A stretch of DNA of 64,000 bases, taken from positions 707,397 through 771,396 of the forward strand of contig CABOHA010000001.1 of NCBI GenBank assembly GCA_902399975.1. The letters are read 5' to 3'. Numbering within the stretch: the stretch's first letter is position 1; each line of letters begins with the position of its first letter. Positions 25,755 to 33,840 of this stretch are shown in pieces. Origin of the DNA: Coriobacteriaceae bacterium (GTDB lineage Bacteria > Actinomycetota > Coriobacteriia > Coriobacteriales > Coriobacteriaceae). The translations under genes and the position numbers were made by a program. The notes under the pieces are model-generated. The model had not been told where the DNA came from. It saw only the letters and a list, made by a program, of their open reading frames with translations, and did not search any database.

Positions 25755-26819
25755 ATGTTGTTTCATGTAACTGAGTCGGAGAGAAGTACTTCTGATCGAA
25801 AGAACGCCTCTATTAAGCCCCGTAGAGATGTTGTCCGCACTGTCGAACGGGTATTTTCATCTCGAGAACTGAAGTGCGAATTCGATCATCTGCGTCAAAA
25901 TGCTAACCTAATTGATAAGATTATCTATCAGTTCTCAACTTATTCGATTTGGAACAGGGGCATTTCTAAGTTAGATCCTGAAGACTGTCTTCTTGTTAAC
26001 TACCCTCCCGTCTATGGCTGTTTTTCATTTGGTCATGCAATTAAGAAAAGTAAGTGTCAAACAGTTCTGTTTTTACACGATCTGGAAGCATTGAGAGGTG
26101 GCGATTCATTCGTTTCCAGATTTCTAGAATCAATTATTAAGCATGAGGAAAAACTTGCTTTGGATAATTGTGATTATGTCATTTCGCATAATTCCGAAAT
26201 GACAAAGGCAATTTCTCGTGTTTACGGGATTTCAACTAAAAAAATTATCGATCTTCAAATATTCGACTATTTAATTTCTAGCGATAAAGTGCCGAATAAG
26301 GCTTCTCTTGATAGGCCTGTCATTGTTGCGGGTAACTTAAGCCCAAGCAAAGCTGGCTATTTATCTTGTTTGCCTAAAGATGTTAATTTTAATTTGTATG
26401 GATCCAATTATCCCCTTGAGCAAAAATCCGTTTTTCCGAACTTGCACTATTTGGGATCCTATGATGTAGATGAACTGCCTTTTGTATTGGACGGTAGCTT
26501 TGGGCTTGTTTGGGATGGGCCTGACAGTGATTGCTGTTCTGGTTCGTTTGGCAATTATTTGAGAATCAACAATCCACATAAGACGTCTTTGTATCTTGCT
26601 TCGGGGTTCCCGGTTATTGTTTGGAAAGAGGCCGCTATTGCTCGGTTTGTTCTTGAAGAGGGCGTTGGCATCGCTGTTTCATCCTTAGACGAACTCAATT
26701 CCGTGCTTTCGGGTCTTACAGATGATGAATATTCAGACTTACTTAGGAATGTTGAACGCGTGTCGGCAAGACTTCGTCGTGGTTATTATACTGAAAAAGC
26801 GTTAAGTAACTGTTTTTAG
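25755..26819 (+). CDS. Beta-1,6-galactofuranosyltransferase-like glycosyltransferase (WbbI type)
   Basis: A 354-residue protein. The C-terminal half is characteristic: FGLVWDGPDSDCCSGSFGNYLRINNPHKTSLYLASGFPVIVWKEAAIARFV, which recalls WbbI-like galactofuranosyltransferases, with CSGSFGxYLxxNNPHK as the signature block. The N-terminal half (LLVNYPPVYGCFSFGHAI, FLHDLEALRGG) fits a GT-B fold. It probably uses UDP-Galf made by the glf gene in this window. It follows the flippase by 10 nt, so they are in one operon. Confidence 0.8.
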   Translation: MLFHVTESERSTSDRKNASIKPRRDVVRTVERVFSSRELKCEFDHLRQNANLIDKIIYQFSTYSIWNRGISKLDPEDCLLVNYPPVYGCFSFGHAIKKSKCQTVLFLHDLEALRGGDSFVSRFLESIIKHEEKLALDNCDYVISHNSEMTKAISRVYGISTKKIIDLQIFDYLISSDKVPNKASLDRPVIVAGNLSPSKAGYLSCLPKDVNFNLYGSNYPLEQKSVFPNLHYLGSYDVDELPFVLDGSFGLVWDGPDSDCCSGSFGNYLRINNPHKTSLYLASGFPVIVWKEAAIARFVLEEGVGIAVSSLDELNSVLSGLTDDEYSDLLRNVERVSARLRRGYYTEKALSNCF

Positions 26820-26836
26820 ATTAATTGAGGTTCCCA

Positions 26837-27892
26837 ATGAGCATTTCTTCATTCAAAGACAAGACCCTCATGATCACGGGAGGCACCGGCTCGTTCGGCA
26901 ACACCGTGCTCAAGCACTTCATGAACACCGACCTGGCCGAGATCCGCATCTTCTCGCGCGACGAGAAGAAGCAGGACGACATGCGCCACCGCCTGCAGGA
27001 GAGGTCCCCCGAGCTCGCCTCCAAGGTGCACTTCTTCATCGGCGACGTACGCAACGCCCAGAGCGTGCGCGACGCCATGCACGGCGTGGACTACATCTTC
27101 CACGCCGCCGCCTTGAAGCAGGTGCCCTCCTGCGAGTTCTTCCCCATGGAGGCCGTGCGCACCAACGTCATCGGCACGGACAACGTGCTGCACGCCGCGA
27201 TAGACGAGGGCGTGGACCGCGTCGTGTGCCTGTCCACCGACAAGGCCGCATACCCCATCAACGCCATGGGCAAGTCCAAGGCCATGATGGAGTCCATCAT
27301 CTACGCCAACGCCCGCAACGGCGCCGGCCGCACCACCATCTGCTGCACCCGCTACGGCAACGTCATGTGCTCGCGCGGCAGCGTCATCCCACTGTTCATC
27401 GACCGCATCCGCAAGGGCGAGCCGCTCACGGTCACCGACCCCAACATGACCCGCTTCCTCATGAACCTGGACGAGGCCGTCGACCTGGTGCAGTTCGCCT
27501 TCGAGCACGCCAACCCCGGCGACCTGTTCATCCAAAAGGCGCCGGCCTCCACGATCGGCGACCTCGCCGAGGCCGTGCAGGAGGTCTTCGGACACGTGGG
27601 CACCCAGGTGATCGGCACCCGCCACGGCGAGAAGCTCTTCGAGACCCTCATGACCCGCGAGGAGCGCCTGAGGGCCGAGGACATGGGCGGCTACTACCGC
27701 GTGGCCTGCGACTCGCGCGACCTCAACTACGACAAGTTCGTCGTGGACGGCGAGGTCGAGACCCAGGCCGACGAGTCCTACACCTCCCACAACACCGAGA
27801 GGCTCGACGTGGCCGGAACGATCGCCAAGATCAAGACCGCAGAGTACGTGCAGCTGGCACTCGAGGGCCGCGAGCACGAGGCGGTGCAGTAG
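26837..27892 (+). CDS. capE: UDP-GlcNAc 4,6-dehydratase/5-epimerase (CapE/FnlA/WbjB type)
   Basis: A 351-residue extended SDR enzyme. The NAD(P)-binding motif is TGGTGSFGNTVLKHF, followed by RDEKKQDDMRHRL. The catalytic segment has LSTDKAAYPINAMGKSKAMME: the classical Tyr is replaced by Met in MGKSK, which I recall as typical of the inverting CapE/PseB group. GDVRNAQSV, HAAALKQVPSCEF and RYGNVMCSRGSVIPLF fit the group. It starts the route from UDP-GlcNAc to UDP-L-FucNAc, completed by the capF- and capG-like genes downstream. The ATG at 26837 follows GAGG. Codon use is strikingly GC-rich compared with the gene before it. Confidence 0.85.
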   Translation: MSISSFKDKTLMITGGTGSFGNTVLKHFMNTDLAEIRIFSRDEKKQDDMRHRLQERSPELASKVHFFIGDVRNAQSVRDAMHGVDYIFHAAALKQVPSCEFFPMEAVRTNVIGTDNVLHAAIDEGVDRVVCLSTDKAAYPINAMGKSKAMMESIIYANARNGAGRTTICCTRYGNVMCSRGSVIPLFIDRIRKGEPLTVTDPNMTRFLMNLDEAVDLVQFAFEHANPGDLFIQKAPASTIGDLAEAVQEVFGHVGTQVIGTRHGEKLFETLMTREERLRAEDMGGYYRVACDSRDLNYDKFVVDGEVETQADESYTSHNTERLDVAGTIAKIKTAEYVQLALEGREHEAVQ

Positions 27893-27893
27893 G

Positions 27894-29111
27894 GTGCGCG
27901 TCCTCGTAACCGGTGCGAAGGGGTTCGTGGGCAGGAACCTCTGCTGCGCGCTGAAGAACATTCGCGACGGCAAGGACCGCCGTGCCAAATACCAGCAACT
28001 CCTTCCCCTCGAGGTCATGGAGTACGACGTGGACTCGGCGCCCGGTGAGCTGGAGGACTTCTGCTCCCGTGCCGACTTCGTCTTCAACCTGGCCGGCGTC
28101 AACCGCCCCGAGGACCAGGCGGAGTTCATGGAGGGCAACTTTGGGTTCGCCTCCACGCTGCTGGACACGTTGGAGCGCCACGGCAACAGATGCCCCGTCA
28201 TGCTCTCCAGCTCCGCGCAGGCGAGCCTGTCGGGCCGCTTCGAGGGTTCGGTCTACGGCGAGTCCAAGCTCGCGGGGGAGGGCCTCTTCCGCGAGTACTC
28301 GGAGCGCACGGGGGCGCCCGTGCTCATCTACCGCTTCCCGAACCTCTACGGCAAGTGGTGCCGCCCGCGCTACAACTCCGCCGTGGCCACCTTCTGCGAC
28401 GCCATCGCCAACGGCCGCCCCTACACCGTGAACGACCCCTCGGTGGAGCTGGAGCTCCTCTACATCGACGACCTGGTCGACGAGATGCTGGGGGCGCTGC
28501 TGGGCGAGGAGCACCGCTGCGGCTACGAGGGCCTCGAGAGGGTGGAGGGAGACGGGTTCTGCTACGTCCCTAACACCGACGTGAAGACACTGGGCGAGAT
28601 CGTCTACCTGCTCGACAGCTTCCGAGACAGCCGCGAGACGCTCTCGGTGCCCGACCTTTCGGAGGGCTCCTTCTCCAAGAAGCTCTGGAGCACGTTTCTT
28701 TCCTACTACGAGCCGGGGCACTTTTCCTATGGCCTCAGGCCTAACACGGACGCGCGTGGCTCGTTCACCGAGTTCCTGCGCACGCCAGAGCGCGGTCAGG
28801 TCTCCATCAACGTGTCCAAGCCAGGCATCACCAAGGGAAACCACTGGCACATGAGCAAGTGGGAGAGGTTCCTGGTGGTCTCCGGCACCGCGTCGATCAA
28901 GTTGAGGAAAGTAGGGGAGGATGCCGAGGGGAACCCGTTCCCCGTCGACGAGTATATAGTTTCTGGGTCTGACATGCGCGCCGTGGAGATGATTCCCGGC
29001 TACACGCACTCCATAACCAACCTGTCCGACACCGAGGACCTCGTGACGGTCATGTGGGCAAACGAGCCCTTCGACCCCGAGGACCCCGATACTTTTTTCG
29101 AGGAAGTTTAG
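27894..29111 (+). CDS. capF: Bifunctional reductase CapF/FnlB (UDP-6-deoxy-4-keto-hexosamine reductase)
   Basis: A 405-residue protein with two domains. Residues 1-280 are an SDR (VLVTGAKGFVGRNL, NLAGVNRPED, then the YGESK catalytic pair, FPNLYGKWCRPRYNSAVATFC). Residues 285-405 form a cupin (RGSFTEFLRTPERGQVSINVSKPGITKGNHWHMSKWERF), with the His-rich metal site, as in CapF. It performs the middle steps of UDP-L-FucNAc synthesis. The start is GTG, 1 nt after the capE stop. High GC, like capE and capG. Confidence 0.87.
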   Translation: MRVLVTGAKGFVGRNLCCALKNIRDGKDRRAKYQQLLPLEVMEYDVDSAPGELEDFCSRADFVFNLAGVNRPEDQAEFMEGNFGFASTLLDTLERHGNRCPVMLSSSAQASLSGRFEGSVYGESKLAGEGLFREYSERTGAPVLIYRFPNLYGKWCRPRYNSAVATFCDAIANGRPYTVNDPSVELELLYIDDLVDEMLGALLGEEHRCGYEGLERVEGDGFCYVPNTDVKTLGEIVYLLDSFRDSRETLSVPDLSEGSFSKKLWSTFLSYYEPGHFSYGLRPNTDARGSFTEFLRTPERGQVSINVSKPGITKGNHWHMSKWERFLVVSGTASIKLRKVGEDAEGNPFPVDEYIVSGSDMRAVEMIPGYTHSITNLSDTEDLVTVMWANEPFDPEDPDTFFEEV

Positions 29112-29112
29112 C

Positions 29113-30243
29113 TTGACGGTTTACGCTCATATAAACAGCGTTCCAGACGGATCTACGGGTAGGATTATGCTTGCTGAGCATAATTCTCTTCTGGAGAACG
29201 GCGAAGAGTCATATGCTTTTTGGGGTCGCAGAGCCAATAAGGATGTATTGAATGGTCGCCAATTTGGAACTATGATTAATTTTATTATGGATGTAATTGA
29301 GACTTTTATTGATGGAAAGTCTGGCTTTCATTCTCGCTTTCAAACTTATCGTTTAATTAAGGCTCTCGATAGCATTCGTCCGGATGTAGTTCATCTCCAT
29401 AACCTTCATGGTTATTATTTAAATCTGCCTATTTTATTTCGGTGGTTGGCGAAAAATGAGTGCAAAGTGGAATGGACGCTTCACGATTGTTGGGCGTTTA
29501 CGGGACATTGCGCTTATTTTTCATATGTTAATTGTAATCAATGGAAAGAGTCTTGCTGTTCCGTAGAGGCATGCCCCCAGTTAAAAACCTATCCGCCAAC
29601 TTTCGCCCCTGACTCATCATGCAATTGGTGCTGGCGTGAAAAAAGACGGCTGTTTACTTCCTTGCCGGTTGACCGACTTAAGTTGATTGTTCCATCAAAT
29701 TGGTTGGCAAATTTGGTTTCGGAATCTTTTCTATCGGGCTATCCCGTGGAAGTAAGGTACAATTCAATTGATAAAACTGTATTTAAGCCGACTCCAAGTG
29801 ACTTCCGCAGTCATTTCGGAATCGGAAACCGTTTTATGATTCTTGGCGTTGCTAGTCCTTGGAGTGCTCGCAAGGGTCTTGATATTTTTGTCCGTCTTTC
29901 TCGTGAGCTTGACCCCAATCGCTATGTAGTTGTTCTTGTTGGTCTTAATGAGAGACAAAAGGTTCATGCGGGGGATAGAATACTGAGTCTTTCCAAGACT
30001 AGTAATGCAAGGGAACTTGCTGAAATATATTCCACTGCTGATGTATTTCTACACCCTGGTGTTGAAGAGACATTTGGCCTTACTGTTGCTGAGGCCCAGT
30101 CTTGCGGAACGAGGGCTCTTGTGATGGAGAATACCGCTTGTGCAGAAATCGCTGACGCTTCTTTGGGGACTGTTGTTCCTGCTGATTATGAGGCAATAAA
30201 GTCCTCTATTTTGGATATTTCAAGGCAGCAACCAATTAGCTAG
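29113..30243 (+). CDS. GT4-like glycosyltransferase
   Basis: A 376-residue GT-B enzyme. The N-terminus has INSVPDGSTGRIM, and SIRPDVVHLHNLHGYYLNL is a common GT4 block. A cysteine-rich central stretch, HDCWAFTGHCAYFSYVNCNQWKES... CPQL, then CNWCWREKRRLF, is found in one subgroup of capsule transferases and may bind metal. The C-terminus has DVFLHPGVEETFGLTVAEAQSCG (the E-x7-E donor motif). The start is TTG at 29113, supported by GAGGAAG inside the end of capF. It is AT-rich between two GC-rich genes of one pathway, which points to insertion or mosaic assembly. Confidence 0.8.
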   Translation: MTVYAHINSVPDGSTGRIMLAEHNSLLENGEESYAFWGRRANKDVLNGRQFGTMINFIMDVIETFIDGKSGFHSRFQTYRLIKALDSIRPDVVHLHNLHGYYLNLPILFRWLAKNECKVEWTLHDCWAFTGHCAYFSYVNCNQWKESCCSVEACPQLKTYPPTFAPDSSCNWCWREKRRLFTSLPVDRLKLIVPSNWLANLVSESFLSGYPVEVRYNSIDKTVFKPTPSDFRSHFGIGNRFMILGVASPWSARKGLDIFVRLSRELDPNRYVVVLVGLNERQKVHAGDRILSLSKTSNARELAEIYSTADVFLHPGVEETFGLTVAEAQSCGTRALVMENTACAEIADASLGTVVPADYEAIKSSILDISRQQPIS

Positions 30244-30296
30244 TCCTTATGAATCTATTTGACTGTATAAATCATGGAAATCCATGGGAGAAAATA

Positions 30297-31463
30297 ATGA
30301 TTGAGTTCAAAGATGACGGCCGTCTGAAGCTCCTGATCATCGTGGGCACCCGGCCCGAGGTCATCCGCCTGTCCGAGGTCATCAAGAAGTGCCGCCGCCA
30401 TTTCGACTGCCTGCTGGCTCACACCGGGCAGAACTACGACTACACGCTCAACGGCATCTTCTTCCGCGACCTGGAGCTCGCCGATCCGGATGTCTACCTG
30501 GACGCCGTGGGCGCCGACCTGGGCGAGACCGTGGGCAACATCATCGCCGCGAGTTACAAGCTGATGGTCCAGGTCCAGCCCGACGCGCTGCTGATCCTGG
30601 GCGACACCAACAGCTGCCTGTCCGCCATCGCGGCCAAGCGCCTGCACATCCCCATCTTCCACATGGAGGCGGGCAACCGCTGCAAGGACGAGTGCCTGCC
30701 CGAGGAGACCAACCGCCGCATCGTCGACGTGATCTCCGACGTAAACCTGGCCTACTCCGAGCACGCCCGTCGCTACCTCAAGGACACCGGCTGCGCCCCG
30801 GAGCGCACCTACGTCACGGGCTCGCCCATGGCCGAGGTCCTGCGAGCCAACCTGGACAAGATCGAGGCCTCGGACGTCCTGACCGAGCTCGGCCTTGAGC
30901 CCAGGCGCTACATGCTGCTCTCGGCCCACCGCGAGGAGAACATCGACACCGAGGCCAACTTCACGAGCCTGTTCACCGCCATCAACGCGCTGGCCGAGAA
31001 GTACGACATGCCGATCCTGTACTCCTGCCACCCGCGCTCCCGCAAGCGCCTGGAGGCCACCGGCTTCAAGCTCGACCCCCGCGTCCGCATGCACGAGCCC
31101 ATGGGCTTCCACGACTACAACTGCCTGCAGATGAACGCCTTCGCCGTGGTGTCCGACTCCGGCACCCTGCCAGAGGAGTCCAGCTTCTTCGCGAGCGTCG
31201 GCCGCCCGTTCCCGGCTGTGTGCATCCGCACCTCCACCGAGCGCCCCGAGGCGCTTGACAAGGCCTGCTTCACGCTGGCCGGCATCAGCGAGCGCGGCCT
31301 GCTGCAGGCCGTCCGCACCGCCGTCGAGCTCGACGCCGAGGGGTCGCTGCCCGAGGCGCCCGTCCCCGACTACGCCGACGAGGCCGTCTCCACCAAGGTG
31401 GTCAAGATCATCCAGAGCTACACCGGCGTCGTGGACAAGATGGTGTGGAGGAAGATTGTTTAA
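30297..31463 (+). CDS. capG: UDP-N-acetylglucosamine 2-epimerase family, CapG/FnlC type
   Basis: A 388-residue non-hydrolysing UDP-HexNAc 2-epimerase: KLLIIVGTRPEVIRLSEVIKKC, HTGQNYDYTLNG, LGDTNSCLSAIAAKRL, FHMEAGNRCKDECLPEETNRRIVD, and SAHREENI. The GNRCKDECLPEE version of the family loop and the position after capE-capF indicate the CapG/FnlC enzyme that ends UDP-L-FucNAc synthesis, rather than WecB. ATG 30297 follows GGGAGAAA; an in-frame ATG at 30249 has no such site. High-GC codons like capE and capF, but separated from them by an AT-rich GT4 gene. Confidence 0.85.
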   Translation: MIEFKDDGRLKLLIIVGTRPEVIRLSEVIKKCRRHFDCLLAHTGQNYDYTLNGIFFRDLELADPDVYLDAVGADLGETVGNIIAASYKLMVQVQPDALLILGDTNSCLSAIAAKRLHIPIFHMEAGNRCKDECLPEETNRRIVDVISDVNLAYSEHARRYLKDTGCAPERTYVTGSPMAEVLRANLDKIEASDVLTELGLEPRRYMLLSAHREENIDTEANFTSLFTAINALAEKYDMPILYSCHPRSRKRLEATGFKLDPRVRMHEPMGFHDYNCLQMNAFAVVSDSGTLPEESSFFASVGRPFPAVCIRTSTERPEALDKACFTLAGISERGLLQAVRTAVELDAEGSLPEAPVPDYADEAVSTKVVKIIQSYTGVVDKMVWRKIV

Positions 31464-32701
31464 TGGCTTGCTCATGTGCTGGGAAAAAAATACTTGTCGT
31501 AACGCAGCATTTTTATCCAGAGACCTTTCGAGTCAATGACATCGTCAAAGGTTTTATTGAAGACGGTGCAAGTGTTGACGTCCTTTGCGGTATTCCAAAT
31601 TATCCTTCAGGCGAATGGGCCGAAGGATATGGTTATTGCGGCCATCGTCACGATGATTACCATGGTGCGTCTGTCTTTCGGTCTGGTGAAATACGCCGAA
31701 AGGGAAACACTTCGGTCCGCATTTTCCTGAACTATATTAGCTGGCCGATTACTGCATCTCTCAAGGCATTGAGCCTCAAAAATAATTACGACGTTGTATT
31801 TTGCTATAACACAAGTCCTATTTTGATGATAATTCCGGCTAGGTTTGCTGCATGGCGAAATAAATGTCCTCTTGTCACGTATGTGTTGGATATTTGGCCT
31901 GAAAATTTGTATACCGTTATAAATGTCCAAAATAGCTTTCTGAGAGCTTTTGCCAAATCTTTTTGCGACAAGCAGTATGCCGTCTGTAATAAGCTGATTG
32001 CCTTGAGTGACTCTTTGGCTGACAACTTATTTCATAGGATTAAACCTTTGAATCCGGATGTTTTGATAAGTGTAATACCTCAGCACTGTGAGGAGGTTTA
32101 CGAACAAAAGAGTGTTTCACAGGAGCTGAGGTCGCAATTTGGAAGTCAGTGTGTTTTCCTTTTTGCCGGATCAATAACTCCTGCACAGGGTCTTGACACA
32201 GTTATTGAGGCGTTCTCGTATGCAATCAAAAATAGTTCTGTTGAGATGAGACTGCTAATTCTTGGCGATGGCATGTCCAGAGCGGAATTGCAGAAGACCG
32301 TTGCAAATAAAGGACTGAGCGAGTTCATTTTGTTTATTGGGCGCGTAGATCCTGAAGTTGTGCCCATGTATTCAGATATTGCAACGGCAATGATTGCACC
32401 ATTCGCCGACAATCCCGAGCTAGAGCTTACTATTCCGGCGAAGATTTCAAGTTGTATGGCGTCTTCGAAACCAATACTTGCTGTAATGCGCGGCGAAGGG
32501 GCCAATGCGGTCCGTTCTGCTAAATGCGGGTTTGTCTCCAATCCCTCAGATGTTAATGCGCTTGCTGCAAATATGGTAAAAATTGCCTCAATGAATAAAG
32601 ATGCTACTGATGCTTTGGGATCCAATGGCTTCAATTATTATCGTGAGCATTTTTCGAGGCGTGTTTGTTTAGATAGAATAGAGCAAGTTCTATTTGATTA
32701 A
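31463..32701 (+). CDS. WbuB-like glycosyltransferase, probable L-FucNAc transferase
   Basis: A 412-residue GT4 (GT-B) enzyme. Opening ILVVTQHFYPETFRVNDIVKGFIEDGASVDVLCGIPNYPSGE, then YVLDIWPENLYTVINVQNS, and FLFAGSITPAQGLDTVIEAF are typical of WbuB and related transferases that follow fnlA-fnlB-fnlC genes and are thought to use L-FucNAc. The ATG overlaps the capG stop (TAATG), with GGAGGAAG upstream, so it is coupled to the pathway that makes its likely donor. AT-rich codon use contrasts with capG. Confidence 0.82.
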   Translation: MACSCAGKKILVVTQHFYPETFRVNDIVKGFIEDGASVDVLCGIPNYPSGEWAEGYGYCGHRHDDYHGASVFRSGEIRRKGNTSVRIFLNYISWPITASLKALSLKNNYDVVFCYNTSPILMIIPARFAAWRNKCPLVTYVLDIWPENLYTVINVQNSFLRAFAKSFCDKQYAVCNKLIALSDSLADNLFHRIKPLNPDVLISVIPQHCEEVYEQKSVSQELRSQFGSQCVFLFAGSITPAQGLDTVIEAFSYAIKNSSVEMRLLILGDGMSRAELQKTVANKGLSEFILFIGRVDPEVVPMYSDIATAMIAPFADNPELELTIPAKISSCMASSKPILAVMRGEGANAVRSAKCGFVSNPSDVNALAANMVKIASMNKDATDALGSNGFNYYREHFSRRVCLDRIEQVLFD

Positions 32702-32725
32702 CCGCTCTTTGTATGGAGTTCATTG

Positions 32726-33427
32726 ATGCTAACGGATCCACGAGTTTTGGTGATTATTCCCGCATATAACGAAGAGGCTAATATCGAGGCTGCTGTCGGT
32801 GCGGTAGTCGAAGCGGGATTTGATTACGTCGTTGTTAATGACGGCTCAAAAGACTCTACACTTGAAATATGTAAATCAAACGGTATTAATGTTCTAGATT
32901 TACCTCAGAATCTTGGTATTGGCGGTGCTGTTCAGGCTGGGCATAAATACGCTCGACGATACGGCTATGATGTTGACGTTCAGGTTGATGGCGACGGACA
33001 GCATGATCCCAAATATATATCTATGCTCGTTGAAGAGATTTCAAATGGCGCTGATTTGGTTATTGGGTCTCGGTTTTTATCTTTGCAAGATGGATTCAAG
33101 TCAACTCGACTCCGTAGAATGGGAATTAAATGGCTTTCTTTCTGGCTGCATCTATTTACTGGGCATATAATTACTGACCCAACTTCTGGTTTTCGCGCAT
33201 CGGGTCCTAAAGCAATCAGCTTGTTCTGTGGGGACTATCCGGACGATTATCCAGAACCGGAATCTATTGCCACATCACTTAAAGCTGGTCTGACGGTAAG
33301 CGAGGTTCCAGTCAAAATGCGCGAGCGGCAAGGCGGTGTTTCTTCAATAGGCGGTATTTCTTCGATTTATTACATGGTAAAAGTGTCGCTTGCAATATCG
33401 ATTGCTTGCTTGACTAAGCGAAATTAG
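32726..33427 (+). CDS. DPM1-like GT2 glycosyltransferase
   Basis: A 233-residue GT-A protein: VLVIIPAYNEEANIEAAVGAVVEAG, VVVNDGSKDSTLEIC, LGIGGAVQAGHKYARRYGYDVDVQVDGDGQHDPKYI, GADLVIGSRF, TDPTSGFRA. This is the dolichol/polyprenyl-phosphate sugar synthase type, lacking the C-terminal membrane part. Immediately followed by a small DUF2304 membrane protein, its usual companion. It probably makes a lipid-phosphate sugar used outside the cytoplasm, perhaps by the large membrane protein downstream. Confidence 0.85.
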   Translation: MLTDPRVLVIIPAYNEEANIEAAVGAVVEAGFDYVVVNDGSKDSTLEICKSNGINVLDLPQNLGIGGAVQAGHKYARRYGYDVDVQVDGDGQHDPKYISMLVEEISNGADLVIGSRFLSLQDGFKSTRLRRMGIKWLSFWLHLFTGHIITDPTSGFRASGPKAISLFCGDYPDDYPEPESIATSLKAGLTVSEVPVKMRERQGGVSSIGGISSIYYMVKVSLAISIACLTKRN

Positions 33428-33434
33428 GTTAATC

Positions 33435-33791
33435 ATGAGCCTTGCACTTCGAATTGGGTCTTCTCTAATATTTTTTTCTTTGTTGCTTTACGTGTTCAAT
33501 CTTGTTTCGAAGGGGAAGCTTCTTCTCAAGTACTCCTTGTTATGGATTTTTCTATGCTGTATCGCTCTTCTCTGCCTTTTGGCACCTAATTTGGTTTATC
33601 TAATTTCAGACTGGATTGGGTTTATTACGGCTTCTAACTTTGTTTTGGTAGTAGCTGTTGTTTTGCTTTTATTGATATGTCTTTCTTTGAGTATTGCGAT
33701 TAGTCGTTTGGTTGTAGCTACGAAAAACCTTACTCAGCGTATCGCGCTTCTTGAAAAAGTTTTAGAGGATGCCTCAAGTCGATCAAATTGA
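33435..33791 (+). CDS. DUF2304-family small membrane protein
   Basis: A 118-residue protein with three hydrophobic helices (about 7-25, 32-55, 65-90) and a C-terminal cytoplasmic coiled-coil-like tail (TKNLTQRIALLEKVLEDA). The layout and position, 7 nt after a DPM1-like GT2, match DUF2304 proteins. It likely anchors the transferase at the membrane. No catalytic motif is visible. Confidence 0.75.
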   Translation: MSLALRIGSSLIFFSLLLYVFNLVSKGKLLLKYSLLWIFLCCIALLCLLAPNLVYLISDWIGFITASNFVLVVAVVLLLLICLSLSIAISRLVVATKNLTQRIALLEKVLEDASSRSN

Positions 33792-33840
33792 CAGTTTGTC
33801 AGGGGCAATAATCTAATGGTTTTAATCGAACTGGATTCTA

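Noticed and set aside
27831..29009. Long minus-strand open frame opposite capF, and a similar one opposite capE
   Set aside because: Shadow frames caused by high GC; capE and capF on the plus strand are well supported.
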